This document shows positions 51,958 through 60,654 of a stretch of 64,000 bases of DNA, piece after piece (the stretch's first letter is position 1; each line of letters starts with the position of its first letter). Made by a program: the position numbers and the translations under genes. The notes beneath the pieces are model-generated. The model saw only the letters and a program-made list of their open reading frames with translations. It did not search any database and had not been told where the DNA came from. The DNA is from Lachnospiraceae bacterium (lineage in GTDB: Bacteria > Bacillota > Clostridia > Lachnospirales > Lachnospiraceae), in the NCBI GenBank assembly GCA_017548765.1, contig JAFYZH010000063.1, forward strand, positions 50,190-114,189. The letters are read 5' to 3'.

Positions 51958-54297
51958 ATGAAAAAGAAATTAGCCGGTTTGATCGTGCTTGCAATGATCC
52001 TGACCTGTTGCCTGCTGCCTGCACATACGGTAAGCGCAGACGACGGTGCCGCTTCGATCGTGGCCAGCGCAACAGAGGTTACCGTCGGCGACACATTTAC
52101 CGTAACGCTGAGTATTACACTTAACGACAACGTTCCGGGATACCTGCTCGCAGATTATGCGATCGCATTCTCGAATAGCGGCGTTATTGCGGCAGAGGGA
52201 GGGAACACGACCGGTTCGTTCCTCGTGCACGAAGATCCCGAAAGTGATATCAAATCGTACAGCAAAACATTTTCATTTACTGCTTTAAAAGCGGGTGATG
52301 CGGAGATCCACGCGAATATCATGGACCCTGAAGGAACCGGTTACGGTTTCCAGTACGCTGTTCCGTATGAAGGTCGTGAATATGCGATCCTGCCGATCCC
52401 CAGTGTCAACATCCATGTATCGGATAAGCCGACCGAGCCTCCGACAGAGGAACCGACCGAGCCTATCACAGATGCTCCGACCGAGCCGATCACGGACGCT
52501 CCGACGGAGCCGATCACGGATGCTCCCACCCAGCCTCCGCTTTCGGGCAATGCGAACCTGAGCTCGCTGGCGATCGCGCCTGCGTCGATCAACGAAGCAT
52601 TTTCCCCGGATCGCACGTCTTATACCGCTACGGACGTAGATAACAGCGTGACCTTGATGAATGTCGGCGCAACGACCGAAGATCCGAACGCGACACTCGT
52701 CATCAAAGGAAACGGTTATCTCGTAGTCGGCAAGAATACCATTACCATCGAAGTAACCGCTCCGAACGGAACGAAGAAAGAATACACCATCGAAGTGAAT
52801 CGTAAGACGAGAAACGGAGAGGTGATCGTAACACCGCCGACCGAAGCTCCTACGGAGAAGCCTACCGAAAAGCCTACCGAGAAGCCCACGGAGACAGGTA
52901 CATCGGAAACGGATTCCACCGAAGAAGATCCTACGAAGGAGACCGATCCCGATGAAACACTTCCTCCCGTAAATGGAGATGATGTTGAAGTGTCGAATAT
53001 CTTCGACGGTTCCGGCCCGAAGCTGATCAAGTCTGACTGGCTGGACGAGGCGATGCCGACCGGCTTCACCCGTTCGACGATCTCCTATAAGGGTAAGGAT
53101 GTCAACGTAGCTAAATCCCAGAAGGATATGGTTTTGTACTGTCTTGCATCAATGGACGGCGAAACCAAAGCATTCTACGTATATAACCCGGAAAATGATT
53201 CCTTCTATCCGTACTATCCGGTAAATCCGACCGGCGGTGTTTATGTATTGCTCAACATCGGCGCATCGGATATTACCGAAGGCAAGCGTCAGGTGACGCT
53301 TCGTGTCAATGAAGGCGGACCGACCATCAATGCATGGTCACTGTCCGGTAACGTAGACGACGGCGTATTCCTCGTTTACGCTATGGCAGAAGACGGAAGT
53401 GTCGGCTGGTATCGTTTCGATACCAAGATCGGAACGTTCGTTCGTTATACAAAGGACGCTGTTCCCGAGCAGGGAAATACCAATCCGGAGCCCTCACAGC
53501 CTGAGACAAAGGCGGATCCTGACTCAGCTGCCGAGATCAAAAAGTTAAAAGAAGATCTTGAGAGTCTTCAGCAGAAGAACAAAAAGGACATCGACGACTA
53601 CAATAAGTTGGTGGAAAAGCGTAATCAGCAGAGCATCCTTCTGTACATTGTCCTGGTCGTTCTGTTCATCGTCCTGATCCTGGCGATCATCCTTGCATGG
53701 AAGCTTCGTTCGCTGTATGCACGTTACGATTTCAGCGATGACGGCGAAGGTGACGACGGCGATGACGACGGTGGCGACGATAACGGCGGCGATGACAACG
53801 GCGGTAACGATGACACCGACGATGAAGATGATTACGTAGAAGTTAAGCCGGAGCCGGTGATCCCTGCTAAGCAGGCAGAGGCTTTCCGCAATAAGATGGC
53901 TTCCGTAGACGCTGAGAAGAACGCAAAGAATTCCGGCCAGACCGTGGATGAGACCATCAAGCAGCAGGTAGCGGCAGCATATGCAGCACGCCAGGCTGAG
54001 AAGGAAGCTAAGGCGAAGGAAGCGGCGCAGAAGGCAGCTGCAGCAAAAGAGGCAGCAGCGAAGGAAGTAGCCGAGAAAGAAGCGAAGGCGAAAGAGGCAG
54101 CGCAGAAGGCGGCTGAAGCTAAGAAGGCGGCCGATGCAGCAGCCGAGAAGGCGAAAGCAGCCGGCATGAAGCTGAACGCCGTATCCGATAAGAAGGGTCT
54201 TTATGATCTCGATGTAAATTCGGGTGAAGAGAAGACGGAAAAACCTTCCGGAAACGACGAAGCAAACGATGACGACTTCGAGTTTATCGAGTTCTGA
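51958..54297 (+). CDS. Membrane protein with cohesin-like and cadherin-like ectodomain
   Basis: 779 residues. A signal peptide (MKKKLAGLIVLAMILTCCLL) leads to a cohesin-like beta-sandwich (~28-165; SATEVTVGDTFTVTLSI), a Pro/Thr repeat linker (three PTEPITDA), a cadherin-like domain (~200-285), a second Pro/Thr linker (EKPT repeats), an unknown domain (~345-515), a coiled coil and one membrane helix (~559-581; SILLYIVLVVLFIVLILAII). The C-terminus, probably cytosolic, has an Asp/Gly-rich stretch and a long Ala/Lys/Glu helix (~640-745). A hairpin at 51924-51940 lies just before the gene. Probable surface scaffold for dockerin partners such as the upstream enzyme (inference). Confidence 0.75.
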   Translation: MKKKLAGLIVLAMILTCCLLPAHTVSADDGAASIVASATEVTVGDTFTVTLSITLNDNVPGYLLADYAIAFSNSGVIAAEGGNTTGSFLVHEDPESDIKSYSKTFSFTALKAGDAEIHANIMDPEGTGYGFQYAVPYEGREYAILPIPSVNIHVSDKPTEPPTEEPTEPITDAPTEPITDAPTEPITDAPTQPPLSGNANLSSLAIAPASINEAFSPDRTSYTATDVDNSVTLMNVGATTEDPNATLVIKGNGYLVVGKNTITIEVTAPNGTKKEYTIEVNRKTRNGEVIVTPPTEAPTEKPTEKPTEKPTETGTSETDSTEEDPTKETDPDETLPPVNGDDVEVSNIFDGSGPKLIKSDWLDEAMPTGFTRSTISYKGKDVNVAKSQKDMVLYCLASMDGETKAFYVYNPENDSFYPYYPVNPTGGVYVLLNIGASDITEGKRQVTLRVNEGGPTINAWSLSGNVDDGVFLVYAMAEDGSVGWYRFDTKIGTFVRYTKDAVPEQGNTNPEPSQPETKADPDSAAEIKKLKEDLESLQQKNKKDIDDYNKLVEKRNQQSILLYIVLVVLFIVLILAIILAWKLRSLYARYDFSDDGEGDDGDDDGGDDNGGDDNGGNDDTDDEDDYVEVKPEPVIPAKQAEAFRNKMASVDAEKNAKNSGQTVDETIKQQVAAAYAARQAEKEAKAKEAAQKAAAAKEAAAKEVAEKEAKAKEAAQKAAEAKKAADAAAEKAKAAGMKLNAVSDKKGLYDLDVNSGEEKTEKPSGNDEANDDDFEFIEF
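52453..52524 (+). repeat. Three 24-base tandem repeats coding PTEPITDA
   Basis: Three consecutive 24-base units at 52453, 52477 and 52501 differ at few third positions and encode the same eight residues, a linker that can change length by slippage or recombination. Confidence 0.85.
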
Positions 54298-54341
54298 TAA
54301 CGTTTTGGCTTAGTGTGAAATCAAATAAAACGAAATGTACA

Positions 54342-54378
54342 GGGCGGAACGATCCGGGTGGTCGTTCCGCCCGTTTTC
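54342..54378 (+). terminator. Terminator after the cohesin-like gene
   Basis: Perfect 11-pair stem GGGCGGAACGA/TCGTTCCGCCC, 9-base loop, followed by GTTTTC. Confidence 0.85.
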
Positions 54379-54402
54379 ACCGTTTTTTCATACTTTATTC
54401 CA

Positions 54403-54431
54403 TTGAAAAATGACCATGAATAGGGTATACT
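54403..54431 (+). promoter_or_regulatory. Promoter of the mcsA-mcsB-clpC operon
   Basis: TTGAAA at 54403-54408, 17-base spacer, TATACT at 54426-54431. I see no CtsR-type direct repeat (AGGTCAAA) or CIRCE around it. Confidence 0.75.
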
Positions 54432-54478
54432 ATAAATGAGGGAATTTATGCCTCGATCACTCCAAAGGAGTAGGACCT

Positions 54479-55009
54479 ATGATATGTGAAAAATGCAAAT
54501 CCCGCGAGGCGACCGTCGTGGTCACCGAGGTGGATGGAAATAGAAGAACCGAACATTATTACTGCAGCCAGTGCGCCGCCGAGATGGATCTGTTGCCTTC
54601 GGAAGGAGAACTTCCTTTCGGACAGCTTTTATCCGGTATTCTCGGTATGGTCGCTGAGAACGACGCCGATGAAGAGGATGAGTATGCAGGCATTTTCTGC
54701 CCGACATGTAAGACCTCTTACCGCGAGTTCGTGGACTGCAGTCGCTTTGGTTGCGAAGATTGCTACCACATCTTCGGACCGCTGATCGACGCGAATATCC
54801 ACAAACTGCAGGGCAGCGATGTCCACACGGGTAAGCATCCGAAACTGCAGGGTAAGAAGGCACAGCCTGCGGAGAAGGTCGAAGAACTGACAGCCGAGGA
54901 GAAGATCGCGAGACTGCGCGTGCGGCTCCAGGAAGCATTGGCCGCGGAAGACTACGAGCAGGCAGTCGTGTGCAGGGATGAGATCAAAGCATTAAGCGGG
55001 GAGAAATAA
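54479..55009 (+). CDS. mcsA: McsA-type zinc protein, ClpC/McsB partner
   Basis: 176 residues. Two N-terminal CxxC pairs (CEKCKS and CSQCAAE), two more in the middle (CPTCKTS and CEDCYHIFGPLI), and a C-terminal UVR motif (LRVRLQEALAAEDYEQAVVCRDEI) make it McsA. McsA binds zinc and activates the protein-arginine kinase McsB. AAAGGAGTAGGACCT precedes the ATG. mcsB starts two bases after the stop. The usual upstream gene ctsR is missing here. Confidence 0.92.
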   Translation: MICEKCKSREATVVVTEVDGNRRTEHYYCSQCAAEMDLLPSEGELPFGQLLSGILGMVAENDADEEDEYAGIFCPTCKTSYREFVDCSRFGCEDCYHIFGPLIDANIHKLQGSDVHTGKHPKLQGKKAQPAEKVEELTAEEKIARLRVRLQEALAAEDYEQAVVCRDEIKALSGEK

Positions 55010-55011
55010 CC

Positions 55012-56049
55012 ATGGAAAAATGGTACGAAGGAATCGGCGCGGAGCAGGATGTGATCGTCGGAAGCCGCATTCGCCTGCGCAGAAATATACAGGGGAAGAT
55101 GTTCCCCGAGAAGTTGCCGGCTGACCAGCGTAAGAAGCTCGGCACGGAACTGATGAACCACGTGTCCGGGATCCTGTCGGCAGGTGGCGTGGAGAACCAC
55201 AGCCTGCATCTGTCGGAGATGGATGCGGTGCAGAAGAGCGCCCTTCTGGAACGCAGCGTGCTCACGAAGACTTCGCTGCGGGAGACCGAGGACATCGCCC
55301 TGACGGTTTCGGAAGACGAGAGCTACAGCGTGCTGTACAACTGCGACGACCATCTGCGTCTGCAGGTGAGCGAGAGCGGTCTGCACCTGCGTGAGGCGTT
55401 CGCGAAGGCGGACCGTCTGGATGACGCGATCAATGAAACCTACAACTACGCTTTCGACGATAAGTACGGTTATATGACCGCATTCCCGACGAACGTCGGA
55501 ACCGGCATGCGCGCGTATCTCGTGTTGCATTTGCCGCTGCTGGCATCGAGCCAGAGGTTCCGTACGATCACTTCGGAGCTGGGACGCTATGGCGTTGCCA
55601 TCCGGGATGCGTTCGTTTACGAAGATAAGAACCCCAGCGGCCTGTATGTGATCTACAACCAGAAGACGCTGGGACAGAGCGAGTCGGAGATCATGTCGGT
55701 GCTGACGAAGGTGGGCATGCAGCTCGCCGGATCGGAACGCCGTGTGCGCAACATACGCGCGCAGCGCTTCAGCCTTCAGAACGACGATGAAGTCTACCGA
55801 TCGTACGGTATTTTGAAATATGCCCGCTATATGCGGTACGACGAGGCGCTGTTGAACCTGTCCCGTATCCGCATCGCGGCTTCCGCAGGTAAGGTGAACT
55901 TTGCAAAGCCACTCAGCCTGTATAAATTGATGCTGATGGTATCGCCGGATAACCTCCGCGTGCATTATCAGAAAGAACTTGACGAGAACGAGCTGAACGT
56001 CCTGCGCGCAGAATATCTTCGGTCCGCATTGCCCGAGATCCTCGGCTGA
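55012..56049 (+). CDS. mcsB: McsB-type protein arginine kinase with altered catalytic motifs
   Basis: 345 residues of the phosphagen-kinase-like McsB family, which phosphorylates arginines to mark proteins for ClpCP. Conserved segments are SRIRLRRN, PTNVGTGMRAYLVLHLP, TLGQSESEI and DDEVYRSYGIL. Two catalytic motifs deviate: the NEEDH loop of known McsB reads NCDDH (residues 110-114), and the cysteine of the CPTN motif is Phe158 (AFPTN). In Bacillus subtilis the CPTN cysteine (C167) is important, and its Ser mutant is used as kinase-dead. So this kinase may be weak, inactive or changed in specificity (inference). It keeps its place between mcsA and clpC. Confidence 0.9.
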   Translation: MEKWYEGIGAEQDVIVGSRIRLRRNIQGKMFPEKLPADQRKKLGTELMNHVSGILSAGGVENHSLHLSEMDAVQKSALLERSVLTKTSLRETEDIALTVSEDESYSVLYNCDDHLRLQVSESGLHLREAFAKADRLDDAINETYNYAFDDKYGYMTAFPTNVGTGMRAYLVLHLPLLASSQRFRTITSELGRYGVAIRDAFVYEDKNPSGLYVIYNQKTLGQSESEIMSVLTKVGMQLAGSERRVRNIRAQRFSLQNDDEVYRSYGILKYARYMRYDEALLNLSRIRIAASAGKVNFAKPLSLYKLMLMVSPDNLRVHYQKELDENELNVLRAEYLRSALPEILG

Positions 56050-56077
56050 CGGGAAGTTTGAAAGAGAGGAAACAGAC

Positions 56078-58519
56078 GTGTTTGAACGATATACCAGAAA
56101 AGCACAGGCCGTGCTCGAAGAGGCACAGAAGGCCGCGGCGCGTTTCGGCCACAGTTATATAGGTTCTGAGCATTTCCTGTTGGGTATCCTGATCGAGGAT
56201 GACTCGATCGCAGGTGAGATACTCAGAAAGTACGGGGTCACCGCTGAGAAGGTGAGCCACCTGATCGAGGAGGTCATCTCGCCGGTCAGCTCGGCCATGA
56301 TCGCTGACGCCGGTGGCTACACGCCCCGCGCCCGTCTCATCCTGGAGCAGGCTGCGAAGGAGTCTATGCGAATGCAGAGCCAGCTCGTAGGTACCGAGCA
56401 TATTTTGATCGCGATCCTTCGGGAAAATGACTGCGCAGCGCGTAAGATCCTGAATACGCTGAAGGTGGATATCCGTCGTATGTACGTCGATATCTTCCAG
56501 GCGATGGGAGCGGACCGCAACGAAGTGCGCGACGAGATCGACCACATGCGCATGGCGAAAGGTAAGACGCCCACGCTGAATAAATACTCACGGGATCTGA
56601 CCGCATTGGCCGCGAAAAACGAGATCGACCCGGTCATCGGAAGAGAGACTGAGATCGGACGTATCATCCAGATCCTGAGCCGCAGAACGAAGAACAACCC
56701 CTGTCTGATCGGTGAGCCCGGCGTCGGTAAGACCGCGGTCATCGAAGGATTGGCACAGCGGATCGCGGATGGTAATGTACCGGACAGCATCGCGGATAAA
56801 AGACTGGTCATGCTGGATCTGTCCGGCATGGTCGCAGGTTCGAAATACCGTGGTGAGTTCGAAGAGCGTATCAAGAACCTGATCGACGAAGTCCGCCTGG
56901 ATAAGAACGTGCTTCTCTTCATCGACGAGATCCACACGATCATCGGAGCCGGCGGCGCAGAGGGAGCCCTGGATGCATCCAACATCCTGAAGCCCAGCCT
57001 GGCGCGTGGTGAGATCCAGATCATCGGCGCGACCACGATCGATGAGTACCGCAAACACATCGAGAAGGACGCGGCGCTCGAGCGTCGTTTCCAGCCCGTC
57101 ATGGTCGATGAACCGAACGAAGCGGAGAGCATCGAGATCCTGAAGGGCCTGCGTCCCGCGTACGAGGCACATCATAAGGTGACCATTACGGATGAAGCAC
57201 TGCAGGCAGCAGTTAAGCTTTCCATTCGCTATATCAATGACCGTTTCCTCCCGGATAAGGCGATCGACCTCATGGACGAAGCAGCATCTAAATTGCGTCT
57301 CTCGGCGTTTAATCCGCCGGAAGAGGTGAAGAAGCTCGAAGAGGAGATGGAGGAACTCAACAAGACAAAAGAAGAATATATCAAATCCGAGAACTACGAA
57401 AAGGCCGGAGAGATCCATAAGAAACAACAGAAGAAGCAGGAGAAGATCGATGCGCTTCTGAAGAAATGGGAACAGCAGAAGGAAAGCCGCGAGCTGACCG
57501 TTGGTGCAGAAGAGATCGCCGATGTCGTTTCAGGCTGGACGAAGATCCCTGTCCGTACGCTGGAAGAGGGCGAGACACAGCGCCTTAAGAAACTGGAAGA
57601 GATCCTGCATAAGCGGGTCATCGGCCAGGAAGAGGCGGTTTCCGCCGTATCACGTGCGATCCGCCGCGGCCGTGTGGGCCTGAAAAACCCGAAGCGTCCG
57701 ACCGGTTCCTTCCTGTTTTTGGGACCTACCGGTGTCGGTAAGACCGAACTTTCGAAAGCACTCGCAGAAGCGATATTCGGTACGGAAAATGCACTCATCC
57801 GCGTTGATATGACGGAATACATGGAGAAACACAGTGTAAGTAAACTCGTGGGTTCTCCGCCCGGATATGTCGGCTACGAAGAGGGCGGCCAGCTTTCGGA
57901 GAAGGTTCGCCGGAACCCTTACTCGGTCATTCTCTTTGATGAGATCGAGAAAGCACATCCCGATGTATTCAACATCTTACTTCAGGTGCTGGACGATGGC
58001 CAGATCACCGATTCCCAGGGCCGTCGGGTAGATTTCCGTAACACCGTCCTGATCATGACATCCAACTGCGGAGCAGCGAACATCGTTTCGCCGAAGCGCC
58101 TCGGTTTCGGAGCGACGTCGGACGCGAAAGCGGATTATGAGTACATGAAGACCCGCGTGATGGACGAAGTAAAGCAGATGTTCAAACCGGAGTTCCTGAA
58201 TCGTATCGACGAGCAGATCGTCTTCCATTCATTGGGCCGCGACCAGATGATCGAGATCGCAGATGTGATGCTCTCGGAGATCCAGGGCCGCGTAAAAGAG
58301 CAGATGAACATCACACTCAACATCGACGAGAAAGCGAAGAACTGGTTGGTCGAGCACGGGTATGATGAGAAATACGGCGCACGTCCGCTGCGTCGGACCA
58401 TCCAGACGAGTCTGGAGGATAAATTAGCCGAGGAGATCTTAGAAGGCAACATCAAGAAGGGCGATAAGGTCATCATTTCGGCAGATGAAAACGGATTATC
58501 ATTCAATAAAAAAGCATAA
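56078..58519 (+). CDS. clpC: ClpC-type AAA+ unfoldase
   Basis: 813 residues. Two N-terminal Clp_N repeats (~1-140), first AAA module with Walker A GEPGVGKTA and Walker B LLFIDEIHT, a middle domain with UVR-like helices (~410-470), second AAA module with GPTGVGKTE and VILFDEIEKAHPD, and a C-terminal D2-small domain. ClpC unfolds substrates for ClpP using adaptors such as McsB and MecA. The start is GTG 56078 with AGAGAGGA 7 bases before it. It directly follows mcsB and belongs to its operon. Confidence 0.95.
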   Translation: MFERYTRKAQAVLEEAQKAAARFGHSYIGSEHFLLGILIEDDSIAGEILRKYGVTAEKVSHLIEEVISPVSSAMIADAGGYTPRARLILEQAAKESMRMQSQLVGTEHILIAILRENDCAARKILNTLKVDIRRMYVDIFQAMGADRNEVRDEIDHMRMAKGKTPTLNKYSRDLTALAAKNEIDPVIGRETEIGRIIQILSRRTKNNPCLIGEPGVGKTAVIEGLAQRIADGNVPDSIADKRLVMLDLSGMVAGSKYRGEFEERIKNLIDEVRLDKNVLLFIDEIHTIIGAGGAEGALDASNILKPSLARGEIQIIGATTIDEYRKHIEKDAALERRFQPVMVDEPNEAESIEILKGLRPAYEAHHKVTITDEALQAAVKLSIRYINDRFLPDKAIDLMDEAASKLRLSAFNPPEEVKKLEEEMEELNKTKEEYIKSENYEKAGEIHKKQQKKQEKIDALLKKWEQQKESRELTVGAEEIADVVSGWTKIPVRTLEEGETQRLKKLEEILHKRVIGQEEAVSAVSRAIRRGRVGLKNPKRPTGSFLFLGPTGVGKTELSKALAEAIFGTENALIRVDMTEYMEKHSVSKLVGSPPGYVGYEEGGQLSEKVRRNPYSVILFDEIEKAHPDVFNILLQVLDDGQITDSQGRRVDFRNTVLIMTSNCGAANIVSPKRLGFGATSDAKADYEYMKTRVMDEVKQMFKPEFLNRIDEQIVFHSLGRDQMIEIADVMLSEIQGRVKEQMNITLNIDEKAKNWLVEHGYDEKYGARPLRRTIQTSLEDKLAEEILEGNIKKGDKVIISADENGLSFNKKA

Positions 58520-58537
58520 CATGCAGGAGGCAACAAA

Positions 58538-58954
58538 ATGGCAGTCGTAAAAGAATTGATCAAGCAGCAGGCAGACGGAAAACTTTGCTTCGGGGACTAC
58601 ACCCTCGCACAGAAGGCAAAGCTGGACGGCTTTTCCTTTGGCGGAGATGTTTTCAAGGTAAAGACCTTTGAGGAGATCACGAAGCTGGAGCGCAACGGTT
58701 TGTTTGCGTACGAGTCGGTTCCGGGTACGTCCGTGTTTGATTACACGACCACAAAAGACGGCGTTAGTTTCACAGTAGAGGGCCCGAAGACCGCGCAGGT
58801 CATCGTGATGCTCGAGGATGAGACGGATTACGAGGTATATCTGGATAACAAGCAGGTAGATCTGCTTCGCACCAACCTCGGTGGAAAACTCGCGCTCAAT
58901 ATCGAATTGGAGCAGGAGAAGCCGGTCGAAGTAACGATCAAGAAGCATGAATAA
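58538..58954 (+). CDS. Conserved small protein of unknown function between clpC and radA
   Basis: 138 residues, soluble, probably a small beta-rich domain (VKTFEEITKLERNGLFAYES, DGVSFTVEGP, DETDYEVYLDNKQVDLL) with a C-terminal amphipathic strand pattern. No catalytic motif is visible. GCAGGAGGCAAC is a very strong ribosome binding site, so it is made in quantity. It lies in the stress/repair operon between clpC and radA. I have seen similar small proteins in Clostridia labelled endosialidase-like without support; I do not adopt this name. Confidence 0.65.
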   Translation: MAVVKELIKQQADGKLCFGDYTLAQKAKLDGFSFGGDVFKVKTFEEITKLERNGLFAYESVPGTSVFDYTTTKDGVSFTVEGPKTAQVIVMLEDETDYEVYLDNKQVDLLRTNLGGKLALNIELEQEKPVEVTIKKHE

Positions 58955-58965
58955 TAGCGCTCACT

Positions 58966-59003
58966 ATGCGGCGGATCATTCGTCAAAAGAATGATCCGCG
59001 CAT
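58966..59003 (+). terminator. Hairpin between the small gene and radA
   Basis: Perfect 11-pair stem GCGGATCATTC/GAATGATCCGC (58971-58999), extended by ATGC/GCAT with a bulge. Followed by GGTTTTG; a partial terminator that may reduce read-through into radA. Confidence 0.6.
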
Positions 59004-59037
59004 GGTTTTGTGCGATCTGACATTTTGGGGAGTTCAA

Positions 59038-60441
59038 ATGGCGAAGGCAAAGGATGTCGCATTCTTCTGTAAGGAATGCGGATATGAAAGCAGCAAATGG
59101 CTCGGACAGTGTCCGGCATGCAAAGAGTGGAACAGTTTCGTTGAGGAACCGAAGGCGCCGAAGACTACGGGTAAGGGAGGCATTTCCCGCCCGCTTCTGG
59201 ATCCGGTGAAGCCTGTGGCGATCAATGAGGTTTCCACGGCGGAGCATGCCCGTATCTCCACGCATATCAGTGAGTTGGACCGTGTTCTGGGCGGTGGTAT
59301 CGTCCCCGGCTCCCTGGTTTTAGTCGGCGGTGATCCCGGTATCGGAAAGTCCACCATCTTGCTTCAGATGTGCCGTAACCTGGCTTCCGACGGTAAGCGT
59401 GTACTGTATATTTCCGGTGAGGAGAGTGCGAAGCAGATCCGCATGCGTGCGGACCGCATGGGCGCATTTGCCGATACCATGCTTTTATACTGCGAGACGA
59501 ACCTGCGCCCGATCGAGGATACCATTCGCTCGGAAAACCCGGATATCGTCATCATAGACTCCATACAGACCATGTTTCATGAGGAAGTCCCTTCCTCACC
59601 GGGCAGTGTAACGCAGGTGCGTGAGGCGACAAATGTATTTCTGATGCTCAGTAAGGGGCTCGGTATCCCGATCTTCCTGGTCGGTCATGTGACGAAGGAA
59701 GGCGTGGTCGCAGGACCGCGTGTTCTCGAACACATGGTGGATACGGTCCTTTACTTTGAAGGAGAGCGGAGCGTGGCTTATCGCCTGCTTCGTGCCGTGA
59801 AAAACCGTTTCGGTTCGACAAATGAGATCGGTGTCTTCGAAATGCAGGAGACCGGTCTGGTTCCCGTTGCAAATCCGTCTGAGTATATGCTGAAGGGACG
59901 TCCTGTGGAGGCTCCCGGTTCTGTGGTGACCTGTGCTATGGAAGGCACACGTCCGGTCCTTTTGGAGATCCAGGCGCTCGTTGCGCGCACGAACTTAAAT
60001 CTGCCCCGTCGTAACACGACCGGAGCGGATCCGAACCGTGTGCAGTTGCTGACTGCAGTGCTCGAGAAGAAACTGAACCTGCCCATGTATGAGTATGACG
60101 TATACATCAATATCGCGGGCGGTATGCGTATCGCGGAGCCCTCGTTGGATCTGGGCATCCTGACAGCATTGATCTCCAGTTACCGTGATCTGGTCATTCC
60201 GGAGAACCTGCTCGTATTCGGCGAAGTGGGTCTGACGGGAGAGGTGCGCCAAGTATCCATGGCCCAGCAGCGTCTGAATGAAGCCGCTAAACTCGGCTTC
60301 TCGCTTTGCATGCTTCCGGCCGTTGCCGTAAAGCAGCTTCAGATCCCGAAAAACGTGACTTGTATCGGCATCGAACATGTGGGAGATGTCTATCGAAAGC
60401 TCAAAGAATTCGCTTCAAAACCCGCGAAACAAGAAATCTAA
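59038..60441 (+). CDS. radA: DNA repair protein RadA (Sms)
   Basis: 467 residues. A zinc finger CKECGYESSKWLGQCPAC starts the protein, then a RecA-like core with Walker A GGDPGIGKST and the KNRFG motif (VKNRFGSTNEIG) typical of RadA, and a C-terminal Lon-protease-like domain (YINIAGGMRIAEPSLDLGIL) without catalytic Ser. RadA drives branch migration during recombination repair as a helicase. Start ATG 59038 after GGGGAG. It ends the stress operon; a separate promoter follows 30 bases later. Confidence 0.95.
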   Translation: MAKAKDVAFFCKECGYESSKWLGQCPACKEWNSFVEEPKAPKTTGKGGISRPLLDPVKPVAINEVSTAEHARISTHISELDRVLGGGIVPGSLVLVGGDPGIGKSTILLQMCRNLASDGKRVLYISGEESAKQIRMRADRMGAFADTMLLYCETNLRPIEDTIRSENPDIVIIDSIQTMFHEEVPSSPGSVTQVREATNVFLMLSKGLGIPIFLVGHVTKEGVVAGPRVLEHMVDTVLYFEGERSVAYRLLRAVKNRFGSTNEIGVFEMQETGLVPVANPSEYMLKGRPVEAPGSVVTCAMEGTRPVLLEIQALVARTNLNLPRRNTTGADPNRVQLLTAVLEKKLNLPMYEYDVYINIAGGMRIAEPSLDLGILTALISSYRDLVIPENLLVFGEVGLTGEVRQVSMAQQRLNEAAKLGFSLCMLPAVAVKQLQIPKNVTCIGIEHVGDVYRKLKEFASKPAKQEI

Positions 60442-60471
60442 AATTTTTCTAAAAAATTTTGAAAAAACCTA

Positions 60472-60500
60472 TTGACAAGTCGAAATAGGCTTGGTATAAT
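60472..60500 (+). promoter_or_regulatory. Promoter of the riboswitch RNA
   Basis: TTGACA at 60472-60477, 17-base spacer, TATAAT at 60495-60500, consensus boxes. Preceded by an A/T-rich block nearly identical to that before the marR promoter. Confidence 0.9.
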
Positions 60501-60522
60501 CAAGGTGTTGAAAATTGAAGAA

Positions 60523-60601
60523 GATATGTGGGGCAAACTTATCGTAAGATAAGGACGCAAAGCTATAGGGTCCATTGAGAAGTGGACAGCCAGCTGCTAT
60601 C
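60523..60601 (+). ncRNA. Cyclic di-GMP-I (GEMM) riboswitch
   Basis: The core of the GEMM-I fold is plain: GGGGCAAAC, then a stem CTTATC/GATAAG closed by a GTAA tetraloop (GNRA), the invariant GGACGCAAAGC, a second stem GGGTCCA/TGGAC with loop TTGAGAAG, and GACAGCCAGCTGC. The family binds cyclic di-GMP (a minority prefers cyclic AMP-GMP). I cannot tell the ligand from sequence. Unusually, the promoter is followed by this domain and a terminator, without a protein gene until marR at 61005, which has its own promoter. Confidence 0.88.
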
Positions 60602-60624
60602 AGTTATTTTTGTGTGTCTATCGC

Positions 60625-60654
60625 CTCCACGGAATCTAGCCGGGGAGTTTTTTT
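60625..60654 (+). terminator. Riboswitch-associated terminator
   Basis: CTCCACGG...CCGGGGAG stem (60625-60647) with one bulge followed by seven T; placed as the expression platform behind the aptamer. Confidence 0.75.

Noticed and set aside
52453-52524. 24-base tandem repeats considered as a CRISPR or regulatory repeat
   Set aside because: Units are contiguous without spacers and lie in frame in a protein linker.
53740-53840. GGCGATGACAACGG-like repeats as a separate element
   Set aside because: They only encode the Asp/Gly-rich tail segment of the membrane protein.
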